Shown piece after piece: positions 21,610 to 34,516 of a stretch of 64,000 nucleotides of DNA; position 1 is the stretch's first letter; each line of letters begins with the position of its first letter. Source of the stretch: Clitopilus passeckerianus (Eukaryota; Basidiomycota; Agaricomycetes; Agaricales; Entolomataceae); assembly GCA_944990035.1 (NCBI GenBank), contig CALYLX010000150.1, positions 620,001 to 684,000 of the forward strand, given 5' to 3'. Position numbers and translations under genes: made by a program. The notes under the pieces were generated by a model. It saw only the letters and a list, made by a program, of their open reading frames with translations, was not told the origin of the DNA and searched no databases.

Positions 21610-23106
21610 TACGCAGGGCGGGACGCACAAGCCAAAGCAGGATGCTGAGGAGTGCTTGAGTGGGAGAAAATCGGGAAGGCTTGCTCGTCATCAAGGTTAT
21701 AACTTCGGCATCCAAGGAGGACTGAAAGTGGACCTAGAAGGGTCCCATATCAAGCAACCACAAACCGATCTTCAATTGATAGGTAGGTCTGGGATCAGCT
21801 GGCCTCATGTATGATAGGCCCATTGCATGCCGATGAGGGAAAGCTCGAGGCAACCGCGCCGATAACAGCCACAGAAGAGCGGAAACCAGGCGAGAACAGG
21901 ACACCTTTAATTCATAAACCCATGATATCAGAAAGCTTCCCGATGTGCCGATAAATAAGGGCCCTAAGATATGGAGAATTGGGGGTAAAATCGCTAAGAA
22001 TAATAGTGGCGGCGGGGAAACCGTTCATTTTAGATCGATGAAACCTATTTCCTCTTTGGTCGACCTCTCTGGTTATTTTGATGCATCCCGAACACCCTCC
22101 GGAACCATATCAATTCGGTTTCGAAGAATTGGTATTGGCCAGTCGGATACCTCCAGGACATCAGAGCCTGCATGCATGGAAGCCTGCCGAGGAGGGTTCC
22201 TTCAACTTCCAGAAGTCGCTGGTGATTCATATCTTGTTAATATTTAATCATTGGGCCCTGAAAGTGATTTAATCAAAGAGAAATGCATCACTTTAAACAA
22301 TGAAGGTATCCCTGCAGAGCACATCGGTTTCTCTTCCCAGGCAGGATGAACGACCAATTCAGTCGGTGACAGGGGCCTGGACTGGGAGTGGGTCAGATTC
22401 GGCCCTTCAGCCTTAAAGACCTTCAAACAAATAGAATTGCTTGTGTTGGTCAACTCGAAGTTTGCGGGAGGTCCGACGTAAAGTTATGAGTGTAGTGCGT
22501 CGGAGGCTGTGAGGAGTCCGAGGTAGCAAAGGTCCCTGGCGTCAGAGATCTTGAATTGTTGGGATCGGTCGCTGTACGATCGGTTGAGGTCAGGGAGTGT
22601 CATATTAGACGGCGAGTTATAACTCCAGTCAGAGGCAATGCAGGAGCGGGAGTCAGTCAAAGCGTTATCCTAGTACAACGACTTGAGCGATAGACCAACG
22701 TGTAGTAGCTTTCAACTTCGCGTTCAAAAATGAACTTATAACGATAAAAAAAACACTTGTCTTGGCGGTGCCTTCTAATCTGGAGCTTGTACAATTTAAC
22801 AGTGAAGACATATCCGAGTCTCCTCAAAACGCCGTCATCCATGATAACGGTTAAGCTCCAAGTCGCGGAAACCGCACTGCCCAGGACTGAATTGCGCTGT
22901 AAATTCAAATCTTATCTGATAACTTTGGGCACCAACGGATTTGTACTCCATTGGGCGGTCTACCATGAGTGGCTGTGTGGTGGCCTCCACAACTGTTCAA
23001 CTGTAGCGCTACACCAACACTCTACCATTTACGCCACGATCCCGCATGTCCCTTCACTCTCGACTCCCATTCCAACGAAAAAAATCATAAGAAATACACA
23101 ACCTCT
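21610..23106. other. Intergenic region between divergent J-like and kelch genes
   Basis: This is about 1.5 kb. Short open frames exist, but none shows a domain or coherent splicing. A pyrimidine-rich stretch precedes the kelch gene start. No transposon or RNA gene was recognised. Confidence 0.45.
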
Positions 23107-26069
23107 ATGATTCTACGGTTTTCCTGGTGCCAAATCTGTTTCTTCGGGCTTGTCTTTTTCGGTTATGTCGCCGGTTATGATCCTGCTCCAAGGTTAGGCT
23201 ATTCCTCTCTATCTCGGTTCCCGCACCGACGGTTTTCATAGATGGGGCCAAGCTACTGTTGTGATCGACGGCATCTTGTACATTCACGGGGAAAATCTGA
23301 CCCCTTCAACTCATACAGCTACGATGCTGCACCAACAATCAACGACCTAATTTATCTATCCCTTCTTGAATCCTTCGATACCTCCTCAATACCCTGGCAA
23401 CTTCTATCTGACTCATCTAACTCACCCGCCTCACACGGCCCAGCCATATCATGGCACTCTATATCCGCTTTCAACACTACTCACGCACTCCTGTTTGGTG
23501 GCCAGCCTGGTCCTAACTCTCCAACCGTTCTTCCAGATAGAGCAGATTCCGCTGTTTTGCTCGACTGCTCTGACAAACTGAACCCATCATGGATAACAGA
23601 ACCCCAGGCTTGGGGCAATGAACCCACGCGACGCGTCAACCATCGCAGCACGAGTATCAACGATGGGAAGGCTTGTTTGACAGGCGGAGAGAAAGCAGAC
23701 GGCTCTCACCTCACGTTCACTAGCAACTACATATTCGACCCAACATCAATGAACTTCAGCATTATTGCGAACACAAACGGTCCTCCAGATCTAATTGGGC
23801 ACTCATCAATTCTGCTTGGCGATGGCCGCCTTCTGATATTTGGAGGATACTCCCCATCTCAGCAACTGGAGGTTCCATTCTCAACTATCTGGATATTGGA
23901 CACCACGCAGGACCCATGGTCGTGGTCGCAGCTCAATATATCCAGCTCTGACCTTCCAACACCTCGACGGGGGTTTGCTTTCGCCCTGTTGAGCAACGGC
24001 GAAATTATCATCCACGGTGGCCGCAATGGAGACCTTTCCATCACCTTCGAGGATGGTTGGATTCTGAACACAAACCAAGACCCAATGAGCTGGACACATG
24101 TGCCTATATTGTCACAGCTTGGCGCTCGATGTGATCACTTCGCCGTCGCAACGGGAAATCTCACACTTTTCGGATTCGGTCAGTGTTGAAATTTTGCTGA
24201 TATCGCACAGAACATTCTCGCTCAATACCATCACTCCGCAGGGTATGGAAGTAGCGGTCCGGCACCAGCTGATGTACAGGTCTACGACGCTGGGAGTGGT
24301 TCCTTCGTGCCGTCCTTCTCCCCTCCTTCACCAACACCGACCCAAACGGTGCCTGGACCATCATCAACCCCAAAGCCTACCCACCACACGAGCACATCCG
24401 GACATGCCACTCATACCGCAAATCCTACGTCCACCAGTTTGCCAGGTGATCCACCAACTGAGGATGGACGTAGCAAAGATAAGACGGCCTTAGCCATTGC
24501 CCTGGGCGCGGTGTTTGGTGCGCTTGGCTTAGTGCTGGTGGCCATCGCCTTTTATTACATGAAGAGGCGGTCACCAGATCACCCGTTCATGGCTCTGATT
24601 GAAGGTGGCCAACGTAAAGGCGGGGCCGATCCAGAAGAATCGCCCAACCATGACGTATCCTCCACACATCACATACCAGATTACCAGGCAGCGAGAGGGG
24701 AAGGGCTTATGGCAACGCTTACGGGAGCTGTGGCAGCGTTGACCATGTCTCGCTCTAGAAGGTTGCCCGAACGAAGAGATATGCTCGCCGACGAAGACAC
24801 TCGGGAGTTCGGCGAATGGTACAATGAGAGGCGACGGGATGGCACTGGCGGCAGTTCCTGGTCTCTTCGAAGTATATTGGGCGGTCGGATGAGGACAAGG
24901 GAGCCTAGCATTGCTAGCTCTCTAGGTCGCGTCTCACGGCGAGAGAAAAGTGATGCCCACGAGGACACAACTCCTCTGTTTGATGAAGGGGCTGGTTCGG
25001 TAGCGGCTGCTGCCAGCGCTTCAAGAATACCGTATCGTCGACAAGTCAGCTATGCCAGTTCCAGAAGCTATGTGGACCCTTTCGCAGATCCCATTGTGGA
25101 AGAAGCCAACTCCTACTCAGACGAGGGCCATCTTCGTGACCCGTTGTTGGTAGGCGGGGTTCCGCTGTCACCTTTACAAGAAGTGTCTTCCACCTTGGAC
25201 TCTTCCAGAGGGTCACATCAAGATCTCACACCTGTATCGGCACACGCACCCTCATCTCATCTTACAGTGTCGAGCATCGAGAACAGGGCCTCAATCCCCC
25301 TCGTGTCGTTTCAAGTGATGGAAGTGGCAGCTCTTTCTCCTTCGGCGCCTCTTCTGGCGAGACCCCACCCAGGCTGGCGTCATCTCTTTTTGCGGGGGAT
25401 GCCCCAACTCATCAAGGCATGCGACGCAGTGACACCTGGTGGGCTCGCTTCTCTCGCACGAGCTTTTTAGACCGAAGATCGAGCACTGGCTCACGACAGT
25501 TGCCGGACATCCGGGACCCTCAACCTCCCCCTCGACTTCTTGCTATCGAAGAGAGCGTACACTCAGCAACGCCGGAGCATACATCACCGGAGTCTGCAAT
25601 GTCACCCTTCAAGCCTCCTAGCACGGATGTTACAGGAGGTGGAATGTACAATGCACACAACAAATCTTTGACTTCAGTCAAGACTGCAGATACGGCTGCA
25701 ATCGAGCGTATGGCTGGCGCCGACGTGCAAGTGATTAGATCACGCAGTCGTTTCTCGACTAGTTCGGACGGGACGACATCGTCCTCATTCCGTGACCGAC
25801 CTATTTCATGGGCGCAAACGATCAGTGAGGATGGGGACTCTGTGAATGAACAAGAGAACGCACCCTCCAAATCATCCCTTGGGTCAAGGGTTACGGATGG
25901 AACTAGAAGTCACCCGCTTAAATATCAAGATGAAGGAGAGGGTTCTACCAAATCCCGCGACAGAGGAGATAAACCGCAGCCTGTTTCGGTACGCCTTGTC
26001 CAGAGACCAAGCCTATTTGTAGCAAATCCTGATCACCGTTTATCGACTTCTAATGACTCTACGTGCTGA
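23107..26069 (+). CDS. Kelch-repeat single-pass membrane protein
   Basis: The protein starts with a signal peptide (MILRFSWCQICFFGLVFFGYVAG) and continues after one intron as RWGQATVVIDGILYIHG. Kelch blades run to about 24270, with repeated GG pairs such as HALLFGGQPG, RLLIFGGYSPS and EIIIHGGRNG. A Thr/Ser/Pro-rich stalk follows. The membrane span is ALAIALGAVFGALGLVLVAIAFYY (near 24490-24560), then KRR and a long Ser-rich cytoplasmic tail ending at 26069. The frame breaks once, at 23288-23291: IHG then GKSDPFNSYSYDAAP needs one more G in a G4 run. A second apparent frame change near 25234 is a normal 53-nt intron (25234-25286). The ligand or partner is unknown; the architecture suggests a cell-surface sensor or adhesion protein. 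Confidence 0.85.
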
Positions 26070-27810
26070 TTTTTTTGTATAACATTTCGGACTGTTATTT
26101 ACGTTCATACATTTTTACTATACGGGTTCAATAGTTGCATTCACTTTGTCACACACGAGGACATTTATGAACGAAAAGTTGTATTTTGTATCCTTATGTG
26201 TTATTAGCAGATCTATCTAGATTCTGATTCTATCTGTTTTATATGAACTTGTTCACAGCTCGGGATTTACTTCCATCAGAAGCCTCTTATTTGATTCATG
26301 CATTACACCATTTTGGGGTTTCACAGCACGCATGCCGCACTGGTACCTCCACACGATCAAACAAGCTTCATGAACTGGGGTTACACAGGCGCCCACAGCC
26401 TGGGTTTGCTGTAAAAGGCATTGCATGTGCCAGTATGCCATGGCCTCCCATCTCCACTGGCAGAAGTATCCGATGTGAAGGAAGTACTAGTGCATGCCGG
26501 CAGAAATGATGCATATTCCTCCGAAAGGTCACTTGAATGTTCGAAGCATGGCTTCTGGACAAAAACAAGGTCTAAGCCTTGCCTTAGTAGGGTTTATGTC
26601 GACAACCCCCGTAACCTATTAGACATGTCAGGCCTCGACCGCTGTGCCTTGCCAGGACACGCGGCCGCCTGACTCTTGACTTGACGGATCGTCGCACCTA
26701 AAATTGGTAACATGGACCTACACATCCCACCTGAGTTTAGCAAGTCTTGTGGTGGGTGGAGACAGCATCTCCCGAGAGCTTCTGGCCGGGTCGGTAAAAT
26801 TGTCCGTTTGGTAAGTGAACTTAATGCAGCCCCAGGTTAGGTCGACATGTCTTCTCGAGAAAAATATATTTGTTGGGAATCCCCCTCACAGCAAGGACAA
26901 AAAAAAACCAGATAAGGTGCCGAGTTTGTTCTTGTACCTCGCTGCTCAAGCACCTGCTTTATCACGGTGTGCAATTGTGTCCGCGCTTTTTTAATTTAGG
27001 GTATTGAAGAGGTCAAGTGGTTTGGCGCCGAGTTATTCGCTGAGTTCTAAACCCGCAAGGCAAGTCGTCAATGCGTGACTGTGGTTCTGGGGTTTTTCCA
27101 TGAACTGAAGCCCTGCTTGAGAAGCAAATGAGGGTCCATTCTGTGAGAATTACCGAGGAGTAATATGCGAACGGTTAGTAGAAGTCAGGACGGAAACATC
27201 AGATTATTGAATGTCTCGGGGATCTGGATCTGTTCTTGTTTCCTCTACTCCCATCCCTTGATATGATCTGAGAGTCAACAATAACTTGGCGTCCACAAAG
27301 TTACATACTTGACGACGACGACGAGGGCCTACTTTATGGGATCCATATGCTAGGGAGTGTCCGAGAATACAAGGGCATGCTCTGTACCTTGCAACGAAAG
27401 TCGGGAAATAACGACCCAGTGACCGTAGCAAGAGGAGCCCATCGCCTGAAGGAATTATGGTGCTCAGGCTGAAGGGTCACCGGCATTTCATCAACAGAGG
27501 CGGATCAGCGTTCGTCCAAATTTGGTTTAATAATTAATTCTGAGGGTGTCAGGGGTCCACGCGTTGCATAAGCCTCCGATGGGCGCTCCATTCGGATTGT
27601 TAGCGCTCTATTGACGCCTTCCATTCATCAGCGCTATCAGCCATGAGATGGCCATGAGTTCGAGCTGTGGAGGACGAAGGGAAACCCGTGCAGAAGCGCC
27701 CAAAGCGGTAAATAATGCGATGACACTAGGTGCAGGCATGAAGACCCACCCATACGCAGTTGTTGCAACTGATAGTATAATTGACAAGATAACTAATGTA
27801 CCGTGTGCAA
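26070..27810. other. Intergenic region between convergent kelch and ACBP genes
   Basis: This is about 1.7 kb with no recognisable gene. The longest open frames (for example 26243-26509) lack any motif and are probably chance. It is one of the longer gene-free stretches here. No terminal repeats or transposase fragments were seen. Confidence 0.45.
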
Positions 27811-28347
27811 CTAAGCAATAGCCTTCAGCTCATCAACGTACTTCTTTGCGTCAGCGTCACCCTTCGAGGCAGCTTCTTCCAGAATCTATAGGCTCGCCGT
27901 CAGAAGAAAAACAGTATACGTATGAAGAATTGATATACCTGGAGCAACTTCTCGACATACTTGCTGTAAGCGGTTTCCTTAGAGGTGCCTTCGACTCCCT
28001 TCCAGGCATCCCTTGGAGGAGGGTCATTTTGTGAAGTCGATAAAGATCGAGATCGAGGACTCACCATTTGGCTTTGCCAGTGAAATCGAGCATTCCAGGG
28101 CGGGGAATGTTCACATCACCAATGGTTGCTGTACAATCACGATGGTATGACTTCTCTGCAGGGATAAGAGGGATACATACCCTGCTTATAGTAGCTGTAG
28201 AACTGGGTGAAAGGTCAGATTAAAGGATAAAGAATGGATAGTGAGGAAATTTACGAAAAGTTGATCATCCTGGGAAGGCTTGATAGGCCCATCCTTAGGA
28301 AGGTTCTGAACAATATCGACTGCCTTATCGAACCTTGCCTTGCTCAT
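27811..28347 (-). CDS. ACB1: Acyl-CoA-binding protein
   Basis: This is a small cytosolic carrier of long-chain acyl-CoA that buffers the acyl-CoA pool and feeds lipid synthesis. The start is 28347 ([16 protein letters not shown]) and the stop is at 27811-27813, with four introns. Spliced it is about 108 residues: [29 protein letters not shown], then [18 protein letters not shown] with the conserved KWDAW, followed by YVEKLLQ and a last helix ending ELKAIA. The residues that contact the acyl-CoA (Y, K and W of YYKQ and KAKWDAW) are all present. Every exon is short, so no single long open frame marks the gene. It diverges from the double-PH gene 510 bases away. Identification is secure. Confidence 0.93.
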
Positions 28348-28857
28348 GATGTTGGACTTGAGATACTGATAAGATGGTGGTTTACGATGACAAGGTATCG
28401 ACCCTAATATTACCAAATATGTTGATTGACCCAAATGCCCCAAGATCAGAGGCGTCTCTGCTGGGAAGCCCACTTTTTTGCCTGCTGGGTACGGAACGCT
28501 TCTTGGGTGGATCACGCTGCATGCTGCAGGCCGCAACGCCTAAGGTGAAGGATTCGGGCTGAGATTCAGGTATGTATGTTGGCCCAGCATCTATGAATGC
28601 AAACGCGTGAATTGGGTAATTAGATTACCTGTATAACACCTGAGCTGTCAAAGTCAGCAATAGAACGTGAAAGATGTGGATCCAATGTATTTTATGAGAA
28701 GCGTGAGGAGAAACCGCCAGCTTACTGCGTTCCCAAGGTGGGAGATCGCTAGCGCTGACGCGCTTAGGCCTCCACGTGGATTATTACGGGTGGACCGAAC
28801 AGTTCATCAGCTTTGCCAACGACGTCGACTCTCACCATTCTCAACTAGACAACGACG
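28348..28857. promoter_or_regulatory. Divergent promoter region, ACBP / double-PH gene
   Basis: This is a 510-base region between two start codons on opposite strands. It must supply both promoters. No clear TATA box was recognised, and no other gene is supported within it. Confidence 0.4.
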
Positions 28858-30443
28858 ATGTCGCCTACAGCGGCCCCTCCGACGCCTCAGGAGATTCATC
28901 GCAAGCTCTCTGTGCACTCGGTCACAAAAGGCGCTAAAGTGGTCAGCGTCTCATATTCAGTAACCACAACTCCTTGCTCATGCATGGTGATCGCAGCCTT
29001 CTACTGTGCCAGGAGAAGGTGCAATTTCTGGAACAGAGTCAGATTCGGATTCAGTTCTTCAACCGGGTGTTTCAAGCTTTGGGTCGACGACAGGTCCTGT
29101 CATGCATAGCTCGTCACTCACCCAGCAACCGTTGTCTTCTATCGCAGAGCGCGGATCGCACAGTGGTGATGACACAGAGGAAGAGGAAGAGGAGGGCGGA
29201 TGGAACATTGGGGACGTACGAGCGAAGCCCCAAGTCTCTTCCGGTGCGGGTGTGATTAAATCTGGTTATCTCTGGAAGAAAGGCGAGCGGCGCAAGGTGA
29301 CAAGGTGTTCGCAGTTCTGTATCATCACCATCATTAACCTCCTCTTAGAGCTGGAAGAAACGCTGGTTTGTTCTGCGAGCTGCACATCTCGCATATTACA
29401 AGACTTCGGCCGAATACGAGCTCCTCCGCCTCCTGCAGCTCTCTGATGTCCACTCCTGCACCAAAGTTTCCCTCAAGAAGCACGAGAATACATTTGGCTT
29501 AGTGTCGCCTAAGCGGACATACTACCTTCAAGCTAAAACACCTGAGGAGGTTAAGGAATGGGTTCAGGCCATCGAAGAAACTCGCCATGCCTTAACTACT
29601 ACCTCGACCCAAAACTCGGCTTCTACTCCCGTAAGCAGTCCTATACCCATCCCAACACCAACTCGTCGACAATCAACACGGGCTCCACCGCCGATAACAC
29701 CTTCGCCCCCATCCATGGCTGCCCTGCACCTCGTTACATCTTCAGAATCTGACGAAGCTGGACCTGTGGATCATCACTCCTCGTCCGTGGACCCCTCCGC
29801 CCCTCCCCTGTCACCCAATAAGTACGTGGAGAGCGACCCAGGAAAAGTCATCTTGTCCGGTTATCTTATGAAATGCGGGTCAAAGCGCCGCAATTGGCGT
29901 AAGCGTTGGTTTGTCTTGACCCAGGACAAGCTCGTGTACTCTGGAAGTCATATGGTATGGAGCCTTGTTGACCTTTGTACCTCCCGATTCTCACCCGTAT
30001 TTCAGGATACGAAGCCCCATCGCCAGTTCCTTCTTCCACAGATCGTCGACGCACTCGAATACGATTTACCCTCTTCTCGACACCCTCCGAATGTGGCCTC
30101 TCCACCAAGCACACAGCTCTATACAACTTCCCCTCAGGACACAGATGATGTGCATGCATCCCATACCTTCAAGATTGTTACCGTCAAACGTACTTTGCTC
30201 GTTTGTGCACCCACGGAAGAGGACGAGATCAAATGGTTGGGGTCGATTAGAGCGCTAATCGCCCGACGCCTTGAGCCAACAACTATGCAACCGGTTACTT
30301 CAACACGGAGCGCTGAAGGATCGTCGTTAGCATCCGTTAGCCCTGCCGGCGGCGTCGTCGGCACAAAGGGTAAACAACCACGACGTCCCAGCGTCTCTGG
30401 AGGTGGTACTATCCCAGAGGGGAGCGCCCCAGTAAAGTCTTAA
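28858..30443 (+). CDS. Protein with two PH domains
   Basis: The start at 28858 reads MSPTAAPPTPQEIHRKLS. After an acidic linker (GSHSGDDTEEEEEEGG) comes the first PH domain: IKSGYLWKKGERRK, spliced to SWKKRWFVLRAAHLAYYK, ending with the conserved tryptophan in EEVKEWVQAIEE. A Ser/Thr/Pro-rich linker follows. The second PH domain is VILSGYLMKCGSKRRNWRKRWFVL, ending EDEIKWLGSIRALIARR. The tail is Gly/Ser-rich and ends at 30443. PH pairs commonly bind phosphoinositides, and the basic KxnRWF loops are present in both domains; lipid specificity cannot be read from this. No catalytic domain is attached, so a membrane-recruited adaptor is likely. Confidence 0.87.
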
Positions 30444-31348
30444 AAGGCCGGACTTTGTTCTGCGAACCTTGGGTGGATCTTGTTTGCACCCCTCTCCCTT
30501 TTGTCCACAAATGCGTTCCTATCTTTCACAGTGGTGTCCCTTCTGATTCATGGTTGTGCAATTCCCCTTTTCTGGATATATTGCTACTGTAACTAATACC
30601 GTTGTCCGTTAACTTCTATTTGATGTGGACACTTGGTTTTCCGAATGGACAAAGTTTCGATCATCTTCGGTTGCTTCTTCCTGTATGACATACCCAAAAT
30701 CTTTCAGGCGCGTCTACAACTGCTGGACAGATTCCACTAGACCTTGTTTGGCGCCGTTGAGTTCGGACTTACGTGGGAAATCCTTTGCAGGGTGCGGTCA
30801 ACATGATGGATACCGATCACGCTGAATGCGAGCCGGAATCAATTTATGCTGCGAAGTCAGCGGTATCTCGCAGGCAAGGATATCGCGTTGCAAATTTACG
30901 GCGTCTATTAACACGAAGTTGTGAATGGTTCTGTGCTACATCGAAGAGCATGTGTTGTGGAGATAGGGAAGGAAGGCGATGAGTCCAGATCGGAGATTGT
31001 GGCTGACATTGAATAAGGCTCTATACGCCTCGTGGTGGCCGAAAGCGTCCAGCCCGGCACAGCCAACGAGCCGACAACAAGGACCCCGAAACCGCGAGTC
31101 AACACACCATCTTCCGTTTTCGGTAAGCGTAAATAATATTGGTTCCTCTCCCCGAACTCTGTTTTCGAGATTAAGGTATCAAGGTTCCTTATAACCTTTG
31201 GAACTGCATGGATACTTGAACCCAATCCTCGTCCCACTTTCCCTCCTTACCTTCTAATCCTTCCCTCTGTAATCACTATTTCTTTATTATATTCACGTCC
31301 CCTGCTTCAACCGACCTTCCAACGCCCAACATCCTCTTATCACCAGTA
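30444..31348. other. Intergenic region upstream of the first Zn2Cys6 gene
   Basis: About 0.9 kb. The 100 bases before 31349 are pyrimidine-rich, as is common near fungal transcription starts. No supported gene. Confidence 0.4.
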
Positions 31349-33504
31349 ATGCCGGCGGCCCAAAGGTCACCGCAATCCAAGCGCGGTACACCCAAAGCTA
31401 AGGGCGCCATACGCGCCAAATCAGGATGCTATACTTGCAGAATTCGCCGAAAGGTGTGTTGCTGGGGCATACCCCGCAGCTTTCATCGCGTACAAGTTCA
31501 AGGCGCTTATGTGGCGTAATTAGAAATGCGACGAGCAGCAATCTGCCGACACAGGTAGCTGCCAAACTTGCGTTAGGCTCAAGCTCGAGTGCCTGGGTTT
31601 CGGTGCGAAGCGTCCAGAATGGCTTAGGGTCAGTTTCGCGGCTCTGCAACATATCACACAACTGACTCGATGCTTTTTCCCTTAGGAGGCACGCAACGTC
31701 ACGGAAGTCCGTGAAAAGATCAAGAACTTCCTCGCATCCCAAGGGATGATCAAAGGTCACTCTGGTACTGCCCCCTCGCGCTCATCAGAACCTGAGTCGT
31801 CCCACCTGCGACTCGGTGGCGAGAGGGGAGACGACTCCTTCAGCGACTCGTCATCCGGGAGCCCTCCCACCCCCACTTTGTCTCTATCTCATGACTCGGC
31901 GTCACCCTACCGCCACCACACATCCAGCATGCGAGACGAGCCCTTCTGGGCTGGCGGACAAGCTTACAATTCTCAGGGTGAAGTTTCCGACTCGATCCTA
32001 TACTCATCAATTTACTCATGCCATGCAGGCCTTCACTATTCAGGCCTGCAGAGAGATAATTCGCCCTATTCTCAGGATTCCGTTCACGACCAATTTAACT
32101 ATCAACCTTCTGATAATACCCTAGTACCTGCTGCATGTAAGAACCTGTATCCCAATTAAATGTTGTAATGTAGTACTTAATCCTATTTTTATTTCAGCCT
32201 ACGCGCTACGGAGCACATTTGGTCCGCTATATCACTGGAATACTCAAGACGACATAGACTGGTGGCTTCCTCAAATTGCCCCTGGCTACCAATTTAACCA
32301 GCAACCCCAGACCACTCTCCCAAATTCTTTCGTGCACAACATGGTGGACACCTACATGAACCGCGTTGTTCATGCACAATATCTTCTCGCACACGTTGGA
32401 GTCCCAAACATCATATACGAAACCGTTCACCAACACGAACCCACCCGTCGCGCAGTAGAGATGCTGACCACTGTTTACGATCGCCGTTTCCGACAGCCAA
32501 GAATGCTAGCGATCGAGGCCAGCGAATTGAATGACCGCCTCAAGCAGCTGGAGCCTCTACTTTCCAATGAAAACCTTAGTGCAGAAGACGCCATGGCAGC
32601 CCTCCATGTCGTTTCCACCTTCCTTTTCGACGGAGGACAAGGAAACTGGCAAACATGGCTTACCACAGCCTCTCGTTATGTACGGTCAATCCTAACTTCT
32701 ACCCAATATTGCTCCGCATTGGAAGCCCTCAGCACCTGCCCGCCTAAAGACGCATTCATAATCAAGACGACCTTATGGTTCGACGTATTAGCCTCGATAA
32801 CCACAGGGGAGGACCCTTACTTCCTTGACAGTATTCGAGAAATGTTCGACCCCAGCGTCTCCCGTGTGCAGGACCCAAGCTACGAATTGCAATATTCTAT
32901 GATGTCCCCCATGGGATGCGAAAACCGAGTCGTCTGGGCTCTTGCCGAGATATCTCACCTGGCTACCTATAAACGCGACCAGGAAGCCAGGGGTTGCCTA
33001 TCAGTCACCTCCCTTGTCACGTACGCGGGCCGCATCGACGCACACTTGGACCCTCCCACCTATCCCATGGAATCGCCCGATGATCTTACAGGACGTTGCC
33101 AGCTGGCTTCGGAGGTCTTTAGATCATCAGCACGACTATACCTTCGTTCAGTGGTTTCGGGTGACTATCCCCAGGTTCCAGAAATCCGGGAGGGCGTACG
33201 GGAAGTTATCCACAGCATCCAGCACGTTAATTGTGCGACCGCCAATTCCGGCGGCGAAAACGCTGCCTCAAGGTCTGTCACCCGAAACACCGTCTTTGGC
33301 TTCTACATTGCGGGAGCCTTGGCCAACCGCGGTGACCGCGAAATTATTCGAGACCATTTGCAACGCGAGGACCAAGACTTTGGGAACTGTGGTTCCATTC
33401 TCAAACTCTTAAAAGGCCTATGGGAAAGGCGAGACACGACCTCACCAAACGTCCCTGTACCCTGGAGGGGTGAACTGAGGCGAACGTCAACCCTTCTTGT
33501 ATGA
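31349..33504 (+). CDS. Zn(II)2Cys6 transcription factor (upstream copy)
   Basis: This is a fungal binuclear zinc cluster regulator. The start at 31349 gives MPAAQRSPQSKRGTPKAKG. The cluster is GCYTCRIRRKKCDEQ then GSCQTCVRLKLEC, a spacing of CX2CX6CX10CX2CX6C, followed by LGFGAKRPEWLREARN. An intron falls between the two lysines of RRKKC. The middle is Ser/Pro-rich. The C-terminal half (from about 32200: YALRSTFGPLYHWN) is a long helical region of the fungal_trans_2 type, including FLFDGGQGNWQTWL and FGFYIAGALANRGDRE. The frame is open from 32332 to the stop at 33504. Targets are unknown. A second gene of the same design follows 1.0 kb downstream on the same strand. Confidence 0.9.
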
Positions 33505-34516
33505 CGATCCTGGCTTACCGAAGAATCGATATCTCAACATCATTGCATTTACCTTGTTTGTTCCTACCGTTTGTTGTTTTCTTCTAAGTTCGACCTTCAA
33601 TCATCTCGTATCTATTCATGCATAGCATTTGGCATACGCACAGCTCACAAAACGTAAATACTGCACATGAAAGCATCTCTGTAAACTCTCTACTCTTTGA
33701 TGTCCGTAGAAACCTTTTTGTTTGCAGCAGTAATTAACTTACATTGATATTATGATAACATGTATGATCGGTGAGGGTCGTAAGTGATCAACCCAATCCA
33801 GCAAGTTCGGTGGCTTATAAACAGCGAGTGCAACACCGAATGGTTAGGTAGCAACGCAATCTATAGACCCCAAGGCACAGAAGTGGCTTTAGCCATCAAC
33901 TAATGATGTCGGGAGGCACAGAGAAGGATTCTCAGGAGGGGGAGAAAACGGGAAAGAGACGCTGGTTAGCTAAGCCACGTCACTCAAATGTCCTTAGTAT
34001 CAAGTCGAGAGATTGGTGCGGAATATTATAATCGATCTGTCGTTGGAAGTAGCATACGATACTGTCCACAAAAGAGAAAAATGAGCCAGTTCTGACATGT
34101 GGGCGATGTGGGACGGAGCCATTGGCAGCCCGAGTCGCTAGAGAGTTGTGTCCGACGAGGATGGAACATGCCGATCATCATTTTACCGAAGTTGGAAACA
34201 CACTACTATTCACCGACACGATATTAAAAAAATAACATTCCATGTCGTACTTTCGTTCGCTCCCTGCAAACCCAAGTACTCCTTGGTAACAGTCCCTCAA
34301 GCTGTGTCATAACGTGCGTACCTCCGTCCTCCACCTTTAAATCTCCGTTGTTTTGTTTTCGGGGCACCCTCCTCCGGAGACGCCTCTACGAATTCTCCTA
34401 CGCTCTGATATCATCACGTCCTCCAAAAACCGCCGACCCTTTCCATTTAATTTGGAGAAATTTCCCACCTCTCCTCGTGTTTTCTTCGATTATCTTCTGC
34501 ACGGTTGTGCTCAACA
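33505..34516. other. Intergenic region between the two Zn2Cys6 genes
   Basis: This is about 1.0 kb, presumably the 3' UTR of the first regulator and the promoter of the second. No other gene is supported. Confidence 0.4.

Noticed and set aside
25234..25286. Apparent frameshift in the cytoplasmic tail of the kelch gene
   Set aside because: A 53-nt GT-AG intron (GTATCG to GAACAG) joins DLTP to GLNPPRVVSSDG in frame, so no lesion is needed.
26243..26672. Possible small gene in the 26-27.8 kb stretch
   Set aside because: Overlapping short frames on both strands with no motif and no consistent splicing.
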